A stretch of DNA of 64,000 nucleotides from assembly GCA_003023745.1 (NCBI GenBank), contig PXYV01000009.1:1-64000 (forward strand). Reading direction: 5' to 3'. The notes below the pieces were generated by a model. The model was not told where the DNA came from. It did no database searches and saw only the letters and a list, made by a program, of their open reading frames with translations. Position 1 is the first letter of the stretch. Every line of letters starts with the position of its first letter. The DNA comes from Sulfobacillus acidophilus. GTDB taxonomy: Bacteria; Bacillota; Sulfobacillia; Sulfobacillales; Sulfobacillaceae. Position numbers and translations under genes: made by a program. Shown here piece by piece: positions 42,676 to 51,375 of the stretch.

Positions 42676-44087
42676 CCAATTGCGCGGGAAACCCCGGCCT
42701 TTATGCCGGGGAGGGATAGCGCGGCGTCGCCAGCCGCCCCTACTCCCGCATCTCCTTGCGTCGATGCTATCGTGGCCCACGAATCGCCATACCCGTCTGC
42801 CCGCTGGATGAACTGGCAGAATCGGTGATGGATGCCTTGAACCCGCCCGTTTCCGGTCTGGATGTCGAAACGGCCACTGGCGCGAATGGCGACGCGGCCC
42901 CAATAGGCACCAATCTTTTTGCCTTTCGTGACGACCGCCTTGACCATATCGCCGGTCTGAAAGCCGAAATGCCGCTTTTGCTGAGTGAGATACCCGCGCG
43001 GGAAACCATGCCTGGTGAGCCGGGTACGCTGATACCTGCCCCGGCCTGTCGCCTTGATCTGCAATACGGGTTGTTGCCAACGCTGCACGGCATCCACTCG
43101 CCCGACACAGGCCGCATCCAGGCAATGGGCCTTGGGAATCAAGAGGCGATGCCGATTCCACTTGGTCCTGTTGCCGGCGCCGACTTCTACCGGCAATTCC
43201 GTCTCGTTGAGTTTGGCGAAAAGCACCCACCGGGTGCTGTTGACCGCTGCCGCATCGCACAAAGGCGCTTGGGCCTGGGCCAGTATCGTGCGGACCCGCT
43301 GAGGATCCTTCGCCAGAAACTGCTCCAACGGCCTAGTGCCTTTGGCCTGATTGCCGTCGTGACAGACGATGGCGAGATTGCTCACGTGGTCGCTGTCGCC
43401 CCGGCTTTTGGGGTGGATGTGGTCGATTTCGAGCGGCGTGTTTTCCGCTTCGCAATAGGCGCATGCCCGTCCCCATTGCTCCAGCCGGTACTCCCGGATC
43501 TCATATCCGGCCAAGGTGCCTGGTTGATACTCGGCGCCGGAGATTTCCGGGTTTTGCAGGGCCTGCGTGTCAAACCGTACCCGTTCCTGCGACAGTGCGG
43601 TCACCGGCACCCAGCGCCGCAACCTGGATACCCAAGCCATCGTCGTGTCCACCCGATGCTGCAAGGCCGGTGCGAGCCATCCTGCCGGGCGCGCGCGATT
43701 GTTGAAACGTGGTGCGCGGTACCGCAAATTTCCGCGCCGCCGTTTGCGAAACGCTCTCCGGCCCGTCAGCGCATCCCGGATCGCATGGCCTCGATGCTGC
43801 AATTCCAGCAGCATCAGCACCACGTCGGTACGGCGGATTTCCCCCGTGGTGGCCTCGACCGAATCCACTTCTCGCACTAATGCCGCTCCAGTCGTTTGGC
43901 TACCGGGATCCAGCTTCAGACGGATGTCCTGCAACCCGGAATCCTCTTGCCGCCGATCCACCAGCCGGATGGTGAACGGGACCATGCGATGCACTCGTGC
44001 CCGACCCCGTTCCAGCAGCAGCCGTGCCCGTTTCTCTGAACACGGCATGAGCGGATTCTTCCGCTTGTCCAGCACCAAAACTGCCAT
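42672..44087 (-). CDS. iscB: RNA-guided endonuclease IscB
   Basis: A 471-residue OMEGA nuclease, the ancestor family of Cas9. It has the N-terminal PLMP motif (KNPLMPCSEKRARLLLERGRARV), RuvC-I with D60 (KLDPGSQTTG), RuvC-II E95 (LLELQHRG), the Arg-rich bridge helix (RRAFRKRRRGNLRYRAPRFNNR), an HNH domain (CAYCEAENTPLEIDHIHPKSRGD...N, H223) and RuvC-III (HCLDAACVG, H321, D324). All catalytic residues are present. GGGGG lies 6 bases before the ATG. The C-terminus LSLPGIKAGVSRAIG is encoded by the element's right-end hairpin. It lies inside the exopolysaccharide operon on the same strand. Confidence 0.92.
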   Translation of the reverse strand: MAVLVLDKRKNPLMPCSEKRARLLLERGRARVHRMVPFTIRLVDRRQEDSGLQDIRLKLDPGSQTTGAALVREVDSVEATTGEIRRTDVVLMLLELQHRGHAIRDALTGRRAFRKRRRGNLRYRAPRFNNRARPAGWLAPALQHRVDTTMAWVSRLRRWVPVTALSQERVRFDTQALQNPEISGAEYQPGTLAGYEIREYRLEQWGRACAYCEAENTPLEIDHIHPKSRGDSDHVSNLAIVCHDGNQAKGTRPLEQFLAKDPQRVRTILAQAQAPLCDAAAVNSTRWVLFAKLNETELPVEVGAGNRTKWNRHRLLIPKAHCLDAACVGRVDAVQRWQQPVLQIKATGRGRYQRTRLTRHGFPRGYLTQQKRHFGFQTGDMVKAVVTKGKKIGAYWGRVAIRASGRFDIQTGNGRVQGIHHRFCQFIQRADGYGDSWATIASTQGDAGVGAAGDAALSLPGIKAGVSRAIG

Positions 44088-44370
44088 TTCTACCCCCTAA
44101 AACCCTTACGGGCCTTGTGACGGGAGGCTTTCGCCTCCGCTCCCCTCGGGGTTGTCGGATATCGGCTCCATCCTTGCGGATGCAGTCTGAACCTTCGGCG
44201 CTTTCCCTTTCGCCAGCATGATTCCGACCTTCCAGTGTCCGGGACTGAGGAAGCATCCCGGAGTGAGTCTGAGCGACTTGTATCCCACGTCTGCCGGATT
44301 TCTCCGACCCCCTGGTCAACCTCGCATGCGGTTTCTCGCACGCTCCGCCCTTCAGGGCGGGGTAGTTGAC
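42681..44370 (-). mobile_element. IscB-only IS200/IS605-family element
   Basis: The element carries iscB and its upstream omega RNA but no TnpA. On the minus strand the left end begins near 44370 with GTCAACTACCCCGCCC. The right end contains the subterminal hairpin CCCCGGC (42692-42698) / GCCGGGG (42705-42711) and stops close to 42681, a few bases before the next gene's ATG. It occupies the junction between two glycosyltransferase genes without disrupting either. Ends are approximate. Confidence 0.65.
44088..44370 (-). ncRNA. IscB omega RNA
   Basis: The roughly 280-base non-coding stretch directly 5' of iscB. It begins, on the minus strand, with GTCAACTACCCCGCCC, forms CGCCC-TGAA-GGGCG and further stems, and ends close to iscB with GGAGGC-GAAA-GCCTCC (plus-strand 44123-44138). 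In IscB systems the omega RNA lies here, and the guide is its 5' extension outside the element, so bases just above 44370 (minus strand ...GGGGGAGGTTGCTTGGC) are the predicted guide. Confidence 0.65.
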
Positions 44371-44412
44371 GCGCCAAGCAACCTCCCCCACCGACGCAAT
44401 CTTGCGCTTATT

Positions 44413-45504
44413 CTATCCTAAATGGGGCTTTGCGGCGAGTACTGCTTGTCGGAAGTGCTCCCGAAACACTTCCCCGCGAAACCGCTCGGCCTGCTGACGG
44501 ATGCGAACGGGATCCCAATCGATTTGATCCGCATGCTTCACCGCCTCCACCACGGCATCCACTGTCTGCTCCGCAAAGAGCCAGCCCGTTTCTCCGGGAA
44601 CCACCGTATCCAGCACGCCCCCTCGGCCAAACGCAATCACTGGACGTCCAGTGGCTTGCATCTCCACCGGCACAATGCCGAAATCTTCCTCTCCCGGGAA
44701 AATTAACGCCTTGGCGTCACCCATAATCTGATTTAAATCTTCATCCACGACACGCCCGACAAACGTGACGGTGGGCCCAGCCATCCTTTCTAGCGCCTCT
44801 CGCTCCGGGCCATCCCCGGCTACGACCAGTGGGATTTTCAACTGATTCGCGGCCAACACTGCCAAATCAAATCGTTTGTAAGACACCAAGCGCGACAACA
44901 CTAAGTAATAGCTCCCCGGAGTCGACGCCACGCGAAATCGTTCCACGCTCACCGGCGGAAAGATCACCTCGGCCTCGCGCCGATAATGCTTTTGAATACG
45001 GCGACGCACCGCGGTCGAATTGGCTAGCAGTACATCCACCCGATCGGCGCTTAACCGATCCCAAAGCCGCATATAATGGAATACGGGCCCCATCAACTGG
45101 CGAGAAATTCCCCGGGCCTCGCGCGTACGATATTCATGATACAAATCCCAGGCATATCGCATGGGGGTATGGATATATGAAACGTGCCAGGTTTCCGCCC
45201 GCGTCAAGACCCCTTTGGCAATCGCCGAGGAGGACGAAATAACCAAGTCGTAGGCCGAAAGATCAAACTGCTCCACCCCATACATCAATAGCGGCAAATA
45301 ACGATTATACCACCGATGGGAAAACGGCAACCCCTCGACAAACGTTGGAATAATGCGGCGTTGGCGCAAAAACGGCGATAGCCGACTCCGGTCAACCACC
45401 CCGGTATAAATCGGAGCCTCCGGAAACAATGCCGCAATCTCTTCGAGGACTCGCTCCGCGCCACCCATATTGACCAGCCAATCGTGAACCAGCGCAACCC
45501 GCAT
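44413..45504 (-). CDS. GT4 glycosyltransferase (WbaZ/mannosyltransferase-like)
   Basis: A 363-residue GT-B enzyme. It begins RVALVHDWLVNMGGAERVLEEIAALFPEAPIYT, contains the conserved YIHTPMRYAWDLYHEYR of the WbaZ branch, and the donor-site LIFPGEEDFGIVPVEMQATGRPVIAFGRGGVLDTV. It is typical of enzymes adding mannose or a related sugar to exopolysaccharide units. Its ATG abuts the stop of the polymerase gene (TAGATG). The IscB element begins about 40 bases beyond its stop codon. Confidence 0.88.
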   Translation of the reverse strand: MRVALVHDWLVNMGGAERVLEEIAALFPEAPIYTGVVDRSRLSPFLRQRRIIPTFVEGLPFSHRWYNRYLPLLMYGVEQFDLSAYDLVISSSSAIAKGVLTRAETWHVSYIHTPMRYAWDLYHEYRTREARGISRQLMGPVFHYMRLWDRLSADRVDVLLANSTAVRRRIQKHYRREAEVIFPPVSVERFRVASTPGSYYLVLSRLVSYKRFDLAVLAANQLKIPLVVAGDGPEREALERMAGPTVTFVGRVVDEDLNQIMGDAKALIFPGEEDFGIVPVEMQATGRPVIAFGRGGVLDTVVPGETGWLFAEQTVDAVVEAVKHADQIDWDPVRIRQQAERFRGEVFREHFRQAVLAAKPHLG

Positions 45505-47070
45505 CTAGGGGGCTCTCCGCGACCGACGGTTTTCTGCTAAAACCCAGACCACGGCGAGAGCCAACAAGAACGGGACGATCACTCCATGGTCAATGAGAAA
45601 ATCGACCCAGTCATGTACAATAAACGACACAATGGCGCCAAACGCGCCAAGCCCCATGGCAAACTCAAACGGTGTCAGTTTTCGCACTTTAGACGTTAAA
45701 GCCCCGACTGCACTTTTAACCCACGACCATTCGATCCAAATGCTCGCCACCAAGCCCAGCACTCCGAGGTCCGCGCCCCATTCCAAATAGAGATTTTGTG
45801 CCGTCGGCGTTGACTTGAGCCCCGGTTGCGGATGCAACATTGAATAGCGGTGAAATCCACCCAAGCCCACTCCCAAAATAGGGTGGTGTCTTAACGCCAG
45901 ATACGCCTCCTTATAAATTTTAAGCCGCTGCCGCATATCAAAATTGCTCTTGGGATGAAGAATCGATGTCACGGTAGAAACCGCAATCTTTCCTGTGGTC
46001 TTGGACCGCAAATAGCGCGGCAACGCATGAGGAGGCCGTTTCACATGGGAATGCGGCGGCGGCTTCACCGGAGAATGCGGCTTCACATGCGGGTGCTGTC
46101 CCACCGCCAAATGGGCAAAATGCGGTGCCACATGGACTTTCCCCAAGAGGTCAATCACCACAAACGCCAAGATTGGAATCACCACCGCAGGCACCACGAA
46201 ATTGCGGTTGATCATGGTGCGTCCTCGTGCTACCCAAGCCACCACACCCATGAAGAAGACCGCCGCCACCGATGCCACCCAGGCTCCCCGGGAATACGAC
46301 TCAATCACGGCCAGAGCCGTTAAGACGGTAGCCACCCAGCCCCACCAGCGCCGCGACCAGTCGGGACCGTAGGCCAAGAGCGCCACCACAAATGGGAAAA
46401 CCATCGCTTCAAAACCACCAAAGGCATTAGGTTGGCCAAAGACCGCCGCGCCGCGCACATGGAAATGATCGACCACCGTCGACGCGGGACCAACCGCAAA
46501 CAAGAACTGATAAAATCCCATAAGCGCCAGTGCACTGGCAATGGCAAACAGCCCGGCAATGACGGGCTTCCAGGCCTCCTCGCGCAAATCGGCTTGACGC
46601 GCTACTGCGACAATCACCACAAAGAACTCGATGTATTCCAAAATTTTTATCGCCGTCGTCGAATGCGACAGGGCCGTCGCCAGCGAAAGAATAGACAGCA
46701 CCAGCAACAAGGTCATCGGCCGCCAAAAGGGGCTGCCCATGAAGCGTTGCCACAATGACTCGCTACCTTCGCGGATAGAGGTCACGACGAGACGCACCGC
46801 CATCATGAGAGCCATCAAATCGGACACATCAATGTGGTGGTGATGCAACATCAGCCCGAACGGGAAGGGAGAGAACACCACGTAGATTGCCAACGCGACC
46901 GGCAGCGAGCGCGTTACCAGCCAGATGTACCCGATAATGATAACAAGTGCACCGACCACTCCAGACACAAAAATTGACACAGCGCCTACGGCAATTACCA
47001 ATAATGGCCACAGCAAGGCTTGCCAACGAGTTTCACCGAGCGCCACAGGTGTTTTTGTTTGTTGCACCAC
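45505..47070 (-). CDS. O-antigen ligase/polymerase family protein (Wzy-like)
   Basis: A 521-residue membrane protein with about 11 segments, of the O-antigen ligase/Wzy family. The conserved periplasmic-loop region LRHHPILGVGLGGFHRYSMLHP is present near residue 395. In a monoderm it would polymerise lipid-linked repeat units. An odd feature is a His/Pro-rich insertion of about 45 residues in the large external loop (VAPHFAHLAVGQHPHVKPH..., KRPPHALPRYLRSK), which could bind metal ions. It starts with GTG 47070 behind AGGAGGGTGA, touching the stop of the upstream GT4 gene. Confidence 0.85.
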   Translation of the reverse strand: MVQQTKTPVALGETRWQALLWPLLVIAVGAVSIFVSGVVGALVIIIGYIWLVTRSLPVALAIYVVFSPFPFGLMLHHHHIDVSDLMALMMAVRLVVTSIREGSESLWQRFMGSPFWRPMTLLLVLSILSLATALSHSTTAIKILEYIEFFVVIVAVARQADLREEAWKPVIAGLFAIASALALMGFYQFLFAVGPASTVVDHFHVRGAAVFGQPNAFGGFEAMVFPFVVALLAYGPDWSRRWWGWVATVLTALAVIESYSRGAWVASVAAVFFMGVVAWVARGRTMINRNFVVPAVVIPILAFVVIDLLGKVHVAPHFAHLAVGQHPHVKPHSPVKPPPHSHVKRPPHALPRYLRSKTTGKIAVSTVTSILHPKSNFDMRQRLKIYKEAYLALRHHPILGVGLGGFHRYSMLHPQPGLKSTPTAQNLYLEWGADLGVLGLVASIWIEWSWVKSAVGALTSKVRKLTPFEFAMGLGAFGAIVSFIVHDWVDFLIDHGVIVPFLLALAVVWVLAENRRSRRAP

Positions 47071-48165
47071 TCACCCTCCTAAAGCCGCTTCCTCATAGAC
47101 CTGACGCGTCAGGCTTGCGGCAGTATCCCATGTCAACCGACCCGCCCATAACTTCGCCATCACGCATCGACGCGCGACCTCATCGCTATTGTCCAAAATT
47201 TCCGCCATTTGTTGCGCAATGCTATCGATGTCCCGCGGGTCCACCCTCCAGACCGAATTTTCTCCCAATTCCGCTAACGCACTTGTCGATGAGGTTATTA
47301 CCGCGAGTCCCATTTGCATAGCTTCGATCACCGGCAGTCCGAACCCTTCATAATAACTTGGATACACTAGCGCAATGGCATCCCGATACAAGGCAGACAA
47401 GATCTCTTCAGACACATATTGAAGAAATTTGACCGACTCTGCAACCCCAAGTTTTGCCGGAAGCGCCAATGTTTCTTCATACATCCATCCTAAGCGACCG
47501 GCGATGACAAGGTCGGGGACATCTTTCCGCCGTTCTCGCAGCAAATGGTAGGCGCGTATCAGTCCTGAGAAGTTTTTCCGCGGTTCGACGGTGCCGACCG
47601 CTAAGAAATAAGGACGGGCATAGACGCGTTCAGGCAGCGGGCGGCCTAAAGGCTTTACCCCGTGCGGAATGACCCGAATCTTTTCTGGAGGCACCGACAA
47701 AATGTCGATTAAATCTTGACGGGTCGCTTTCGACGGCACGATAATGCGTCGCGCCAACCGCACCGACCGTCGCATGAGAAATTGCTTGACTCGGGTTTTG
47801 GATTGCGGGAACACGTCGGGCAGCACAAATGCGGCCAAATCGTGCACGGTCATAACCGTGCGGGGTAAGGGCGTGAGCCATGGCAACTGATAATCGGGGA
47901 AGTGCACCACATCATACACTTCGTGTCGCAGGCGCCGCGGAATTTGCCGTTGTTCATACCAAATTCGCCCGCGACTGCTGAGAGAATGCGCCACGGCCAG
48001 GCAGTCGACGGCGTCCAGCGAAACATTCGGCTGCACAAAGGCCTTCACCACATCGTCGGGATAACGGGCCGCATAGGTGCTCACCAGGGCCCGGATATAA
48101 TGTCCGATCCCCGATGCTTCAGAGTCAAGACCGAGGGCATCGATCCATACGCGCAGCCCACCCAC
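47071..48165 (-). CDS. GT4 glycosyltransferase
   Basis: A 364-residue GT-B enzyme of family 4. It starts LRVWIDALGLDSEASGIGHYIRALV and shows YFLAVGTVEPRKNFSGLIRAYHLL and the donor-site IALVYPSYYEGFGLPVIEAMQMGLAVITSSTSALAELG. It resembles mannosyl/rhamnosyl transferases of capsule clusters. The first codon is GTG at 48165, with GAGAGG unusually close (2 bases); no better start is present, so the true N-terminus is a little uncertain. The downstream polymerase gene follows without a gap. Confidence 0.86.
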   Translation of the reverse strand: MGGLRVWIDALGLDSEASGIGHYIRALVSTYAARYPDDVVKAFVQPNVSLDAVDCLAVAHSLSSRGRIWYEQRQIPRRLRHEVYDVVHFPDYQLPWLTPLPRTVMTVHDLAAFVLPDVFPQSKTRVKQFLMRRSVRLARRIIVPSKATRQDLIDILSVPPEKIRVIPHGVKPLGRPLPERVYARPYFLAVGTVEPRKNFSGLIRAYHLLRERRKDVPDLVIAGRLGWMYEETLALPAKLGVAESVKFLQYVSEEILSALYRDAIALVYPSYYEGFGLPVIEAMQMGLAVITSSTSALAELGENSVWRVDPRDIDSIAQQMAEILDNSDEVARRCVMAKLWAGRLTWDTAASLTRQVYEEAALGG

Positions 48166-48171
48166 GTCCTC

Positions 48172-48777
48172 TCAGGATTTTTTAGCCTGATCCGAATAAA
48201 ATCCCCACTTTTGATAGAAACGCTCGCGGTTGGCGCGATAGTGCGCCTTACGGCTGCGGCGTGCGCCGGCCACTTCTCGGATCGTCGAACTCACCCAATG
48301 GTGAAAGACGGCGTTAGCATCAAAATGGGTACGCCATCGACCGCTCATTTGGATGCGATGGAGCATATCGGCATCTTCAAAATAAGCGGGCCAAAACGTT
48401 TCGTCAAACTCTCCAATTTCGTCAAATAGACGGCAATCGCACAGGAACGCGCTCATCGCCAGGCGCGTGTCGGGAGCCGTTGTATTCACATGATCGGGGC
48501 GCCCACTCACTAAAATGACTCCCTCTTGCGTCAAATCCGCAATCAGCCGCTCAATAAAATCAGGGGTGTCTATTCGCACATCGTCGTTAAGCACAAGCAC
48601 ATATTTGGCGCCATCCGCCAAGGCCGCCCGAATTCCCCAGTTCCAACTCTTGGCCACACCCCAATTGTCGACCCGATTGTCCCGTAGGTATAGCGGCAAA
48701 CCCGCGGGAAGACTCGCCAATGCATCTAGCAGATGACTCGCCCCTAGGGTCGGAATAGTCACAGCTACCGACTTCAT
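48172..48777 (-). CDS. GT2 glycosyltransferase (short form)
   Basis: A 201-residue GT-A glycosyltransferase of the GT2 superfamily. KSVAVTIPTLGASHLLDALASLP opens it, YVLVLNDDVRI has the metal-binding DD, and FDETFWPAYFEDADMLHRIQMSGRWRTHF is the acceptor-side ED motif. At 201 residues it is near the minimum for the fold. It lies in the same minus-strand operon, 28 bases after the preceding GT2 gene and 6 bases before the GT4 gene. Confidence 0.82.
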   Translation of the reverse strand: MKSVAVTIPTLGASHLLDALASLPAGLPLYLRDNRVDNWGVAKSWNWGIRAALADGAKYVLVLNDDVRIDTPDFIERLIADLTQEGVILVSGRPDHVNTTAPDTRLAMSAFLCDCRLFDEIGEFDETFWPAYFEDADMLHRIQMSGRWRTHFDANAVFHHWVSSTIREVAGARRSRKAHYRANRERFYQKWGFYSDQAKKS

Positions 48778-48805
48778 CGCGATCTCCTATCTCCCCTGAA
48801 TGTGA

Positions 48806-49741
48806 TCACACACGTGATTTCGGGGGCAATACAACCCCCCACCAATGATAAAACGCCTCGACTGGCACCAACATCAAGGTTAAAACCCACACGATCAGGT
48901 AATCGCGACCGCTATAGGTGCGTCCATCCAGCCAAGCGGCAATGCGTTTAGGAAGGCCTAAGGCCAAGAAAGCAAATCCGGCAACCACACTCCGCACCCC
49001 TAGCACAATGCCTAAGAGGCATAAAACTTCTCCTCCGACCACTAAAAGTTCGGTTGGCTGCCATCGCGTCAAATACCGCCGCGCTATCTCCGGATGATTT
49101 CGGAACAAAACCGCCTCAAACCGCTTGCGACTGGCCTTATGAAAGTAGAAGTTCCAGCGCTCCTGACGTGGCGGATGGACGACCACGCAATCCGCAACAA
49201 AGGGAATTGCGTATCCGCGCTCCAATACAGAAAATGCCAAATCCGAATCTTCGCGGTAGCGGGACTTAAACCCCCCCACTTCGGCAATCACGGCGCGGCG
49301 GTAGAACATGTTAGCCGTCATGAAGCGCCCACCCGAAATATTCTTGACTTGATGCGTAAAGATACGGGGCACCCCACTAGTCACAACTTTTCCTTCAACC
49401 GCTCCGATCGCGTCGGTCGTAAATCCAGTTAAGGCGGCGGCAATCCACTCAGGCTCCGGTATCGCATCAGCGTCCGTAAAGGCGATGATGTCTCCTGAGG
49501 CAGCCCGCCACCCTGCGTCGCGTGCACGCCCCGGTCCTCCGTGCGCCGTGTCAATCACACGAATGTCAACGGCTTGCAAATCCTTTACCGCCGCCACCGC
49601 GCTGCGCAGATCATCCGTCGAGCCGTCGTTGACAATAATCACTTCACACGGCAAAACACGCCCCTGACAACAAGCCGAAATCGTCCGACCGATCAAATCC
49701 GCTTGATTGTATACGGGGATGACCACACTCACCGACAACAC
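48806..49741 (-). CDS. GT2 glycosyltransferase with C-terminal membrane segments
   Basis: A 311-residue enzyme. The GT-A domain (SVSVVIPVYNQADLIGRTISACCQG, EVIIVNDGSTDDL, GDIIAFTDADAIPEPEWI with DxD, and the ED-like YREDSDLAFSVLERG) spans residues 1-215. Two to three hydrophobic segments follow (LLVVGGEVLCLLGIVLGVRSVVAGFAFLALGLP, DYLIVWVLTLMLVPVEAFYHWW). It is probably the first transferase made in the operon. GTG 49741 is chosen because GGAGG lies 8 bases upstream; TTG 49756 begins inside that site. It is the promoter-proximal gene of the cluster. Confidence 0.85.
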   Translation of the reverse strand: MLSVSVVIPVYNQADLIGRTISACCQGRVLPCEVIIVNDGSTDDLRSAVAAVKDLQAVDIRVIDTAHGGPGRARDAGWRAASGDIIAFTDADAIPEPEWIAAALTGFTTDAIGAVEGKVVTSGVPRIFTHQVKNISGGRFMTANMFYRRAVIAEVGGFKSRYREDSDLAFSVLERGYAIPFVADCVVVHPPRQERWNFYFHKASRKRFEAVLFRNHPEIARRYLTRWQPTELLVVGGEVLCLLGIVLGVRSVVAGFAFLALGLPKRIAAWLDGRTYSGRDYLIVWVLTLMLVPVEAFYHWWGVVLPPKSRV

Positions 49742-49756
49742 GCCCTGTTCCTCCAA

Positions 49757-50204
49757 TCCCTACTTACCATAAGGATTCGACCCAACCGAGTCAATATTAC
49801 GGACACGAAGTATCTCAACCGGATCGTTGCACGGATTGGACCAGCTGTCACCACTGACTTAACGCCACCTGGACAGACCAAGTTACGACCTTTACAGCAC
49901 AACACCACCATAGAAGAGATACGCATTCCACGTCGACCGCGCTATCGGACTATTGTTGTCGAAACGCTCTTGAAGGTGCTTACGGGATCGAAAAGTGAGC
50001 CTTAAACGGGACGGCTTTCCACAAAACGGATTCTTCGCCAGGTCCTGAAGGAATTGACGGCCGAACAATCGCAGCCGTTGCAATCAATGATCTTTCTCGA
50101 AACACACCCCGAAACGCGTTCGGGGAATGATGGCCTCTCGCATAACCCAGCCGTCTCAACCATGCCAACAGCATACTGAAGCATTCTGTGCGCAACATAT
50201 CACC
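49757..50204. other. 448-base divergent region
   Basis: It lies between the exopolysaccharide operon and the MFS gene. No clear promoter pair is visible. A plus-strand frame from about 49765 to 50005 (...TKYLNRIVARIGPAVTTDLTPPG..., ...RRPRYRTIVVETLLKVLTG) has protein-like composition but no start of its own, and may be the decayed 3' end of a lost gene. Confidence 0.35.
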
Positions 50205-51375
50205 ATGACCATTTCTCGATCGTTCTTTTCACAAAACATGTGGATGCGCCTCCCTTTTTGGATCTTGTCGCTGGCAATTTCTTTGAATGCGTTTAGCTAT
50301 GGCGTTGCTGCCGTGTCCACCACATGGCTCGCCCGAAATCCAGCGTGGGCACTGTGGCACCTGACATACGCTCCCACAGGATTCATTGTGGGCATCCTCA
50401 GCGGGGGTATCGCAGCCGACCATCTTGGACGCACCCGTGTATTACGCTGGAGTCCCCTTGGGTATCTAGTGGGAGGCCTCCTATTGCTGGTGACAAAAAG
50501 CCAACTTCTAATGGCTGCAGGCTGTCTGGCGCTGGTCATGACGGCCGGATTAGAAAGCACTACGGTGTTGACCTTGAGTCAAGAATTGCTTCCGAAAACC
50601 ACACGAACCAACGTCTTTTATCTTATGATGAATTTCTCCAATTCTGGCGGACTGGTGCTTGCGGTCATCACCGCTCTCCCAATGCATCCAGGTATCCGTC
50701 AAACAACCATCACTCTGATCCCGGCGATACTCGCCATCCTATCCGGGCTACTGCGTCGAGCCCTGCCTGAATCCGTCAAATGGTTGCAGGCACAAAATTC
50801 CTCGCGCTTCCGATTGCCGCCATTTTTCCTCACGGCACGGTTTATAACGTCCGTGATCTTCTCTTATACCAATGCGACCGGCTTTGCCCTCGTGACCTAT
50901 GCCTTAGGTGTCAAGATATATCCGCGGCTATTGGTGCACTTTCTCATTCTTAGCACGGGCGGAGCTTTAATGGCAGGATTAGCCAGCCCCCTCTTGGCCA
51001 CGGTCCCCGTCGCCACGTTGCTCGTAAGCAGTTACGGGGGCACATGGCTTGTAGCGATGGCGTTATGGGTGCATCCCACCACCCATTGGGGTTTATGGGT
51101 TGCTCTTAGCCTCGGTACAGGAATCGCTTTTTTTGGCGGAAAACGAATTTAAGACCAGCGCATGGCCATCCCGTATCCGTGGCCGAGTCACGGCCTGGGA
51201 ACGCGTCGGAGGCCAATTGGGCTACTTAGGTACTCTTGTCGCCATTCAACGCACTTCCTTTCCCCAATTAACTTTGGTGTTGGCCGGGATCTGGGCTGCG
51301 GGTGCCGGAACGGCACTGTGGTGGCGCTTTGTTGCGTCGCGTGGCCCATCGGCTCTTGAACTGATCAACGACTAG
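50205..51375 (+). pseudogene. MFS transporter with frameshift in a T tract
   Basis: A major facilitator gene of about 390 codons in two frames. The first part (MTISRSFFSQNMWMRLPFWILSL..., GGIAADHLGRTRVLRWSPLGYLVGG, up to GTGIAFFGGKRI) stops at 51152. The rest (AENEFKTSAWPSRIRGRVTAWERVGGQLGYLGTLVAI..., last membrane segment ...AGIWAAGAGTALWWRF) continues one frame over to 51375. The shift maps to TTTTTTT at 51128-51134; six T residues would restore GTGIAFLAENEFKTSAW. It could be a mutation, a sequencing error or slippage-expressed. The start at 50205 is uncertain, as no ribosome binding site is clear; the frame is open from 50127. Confidence 0.75.

Noticed and set aside
42676-43260. 585-base upstream extension of the GT4 reading frame
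   Set aside because: It lies inside iscB in another frame, while the GT4 fold begins exactly at ATG 42675.
42756-43880. 374-codon plus-strand open frame opposite iscB
   Set aside because: It is a shadow produced by the GC-rich codon use of iscB; no motif and no ribosome binding site.
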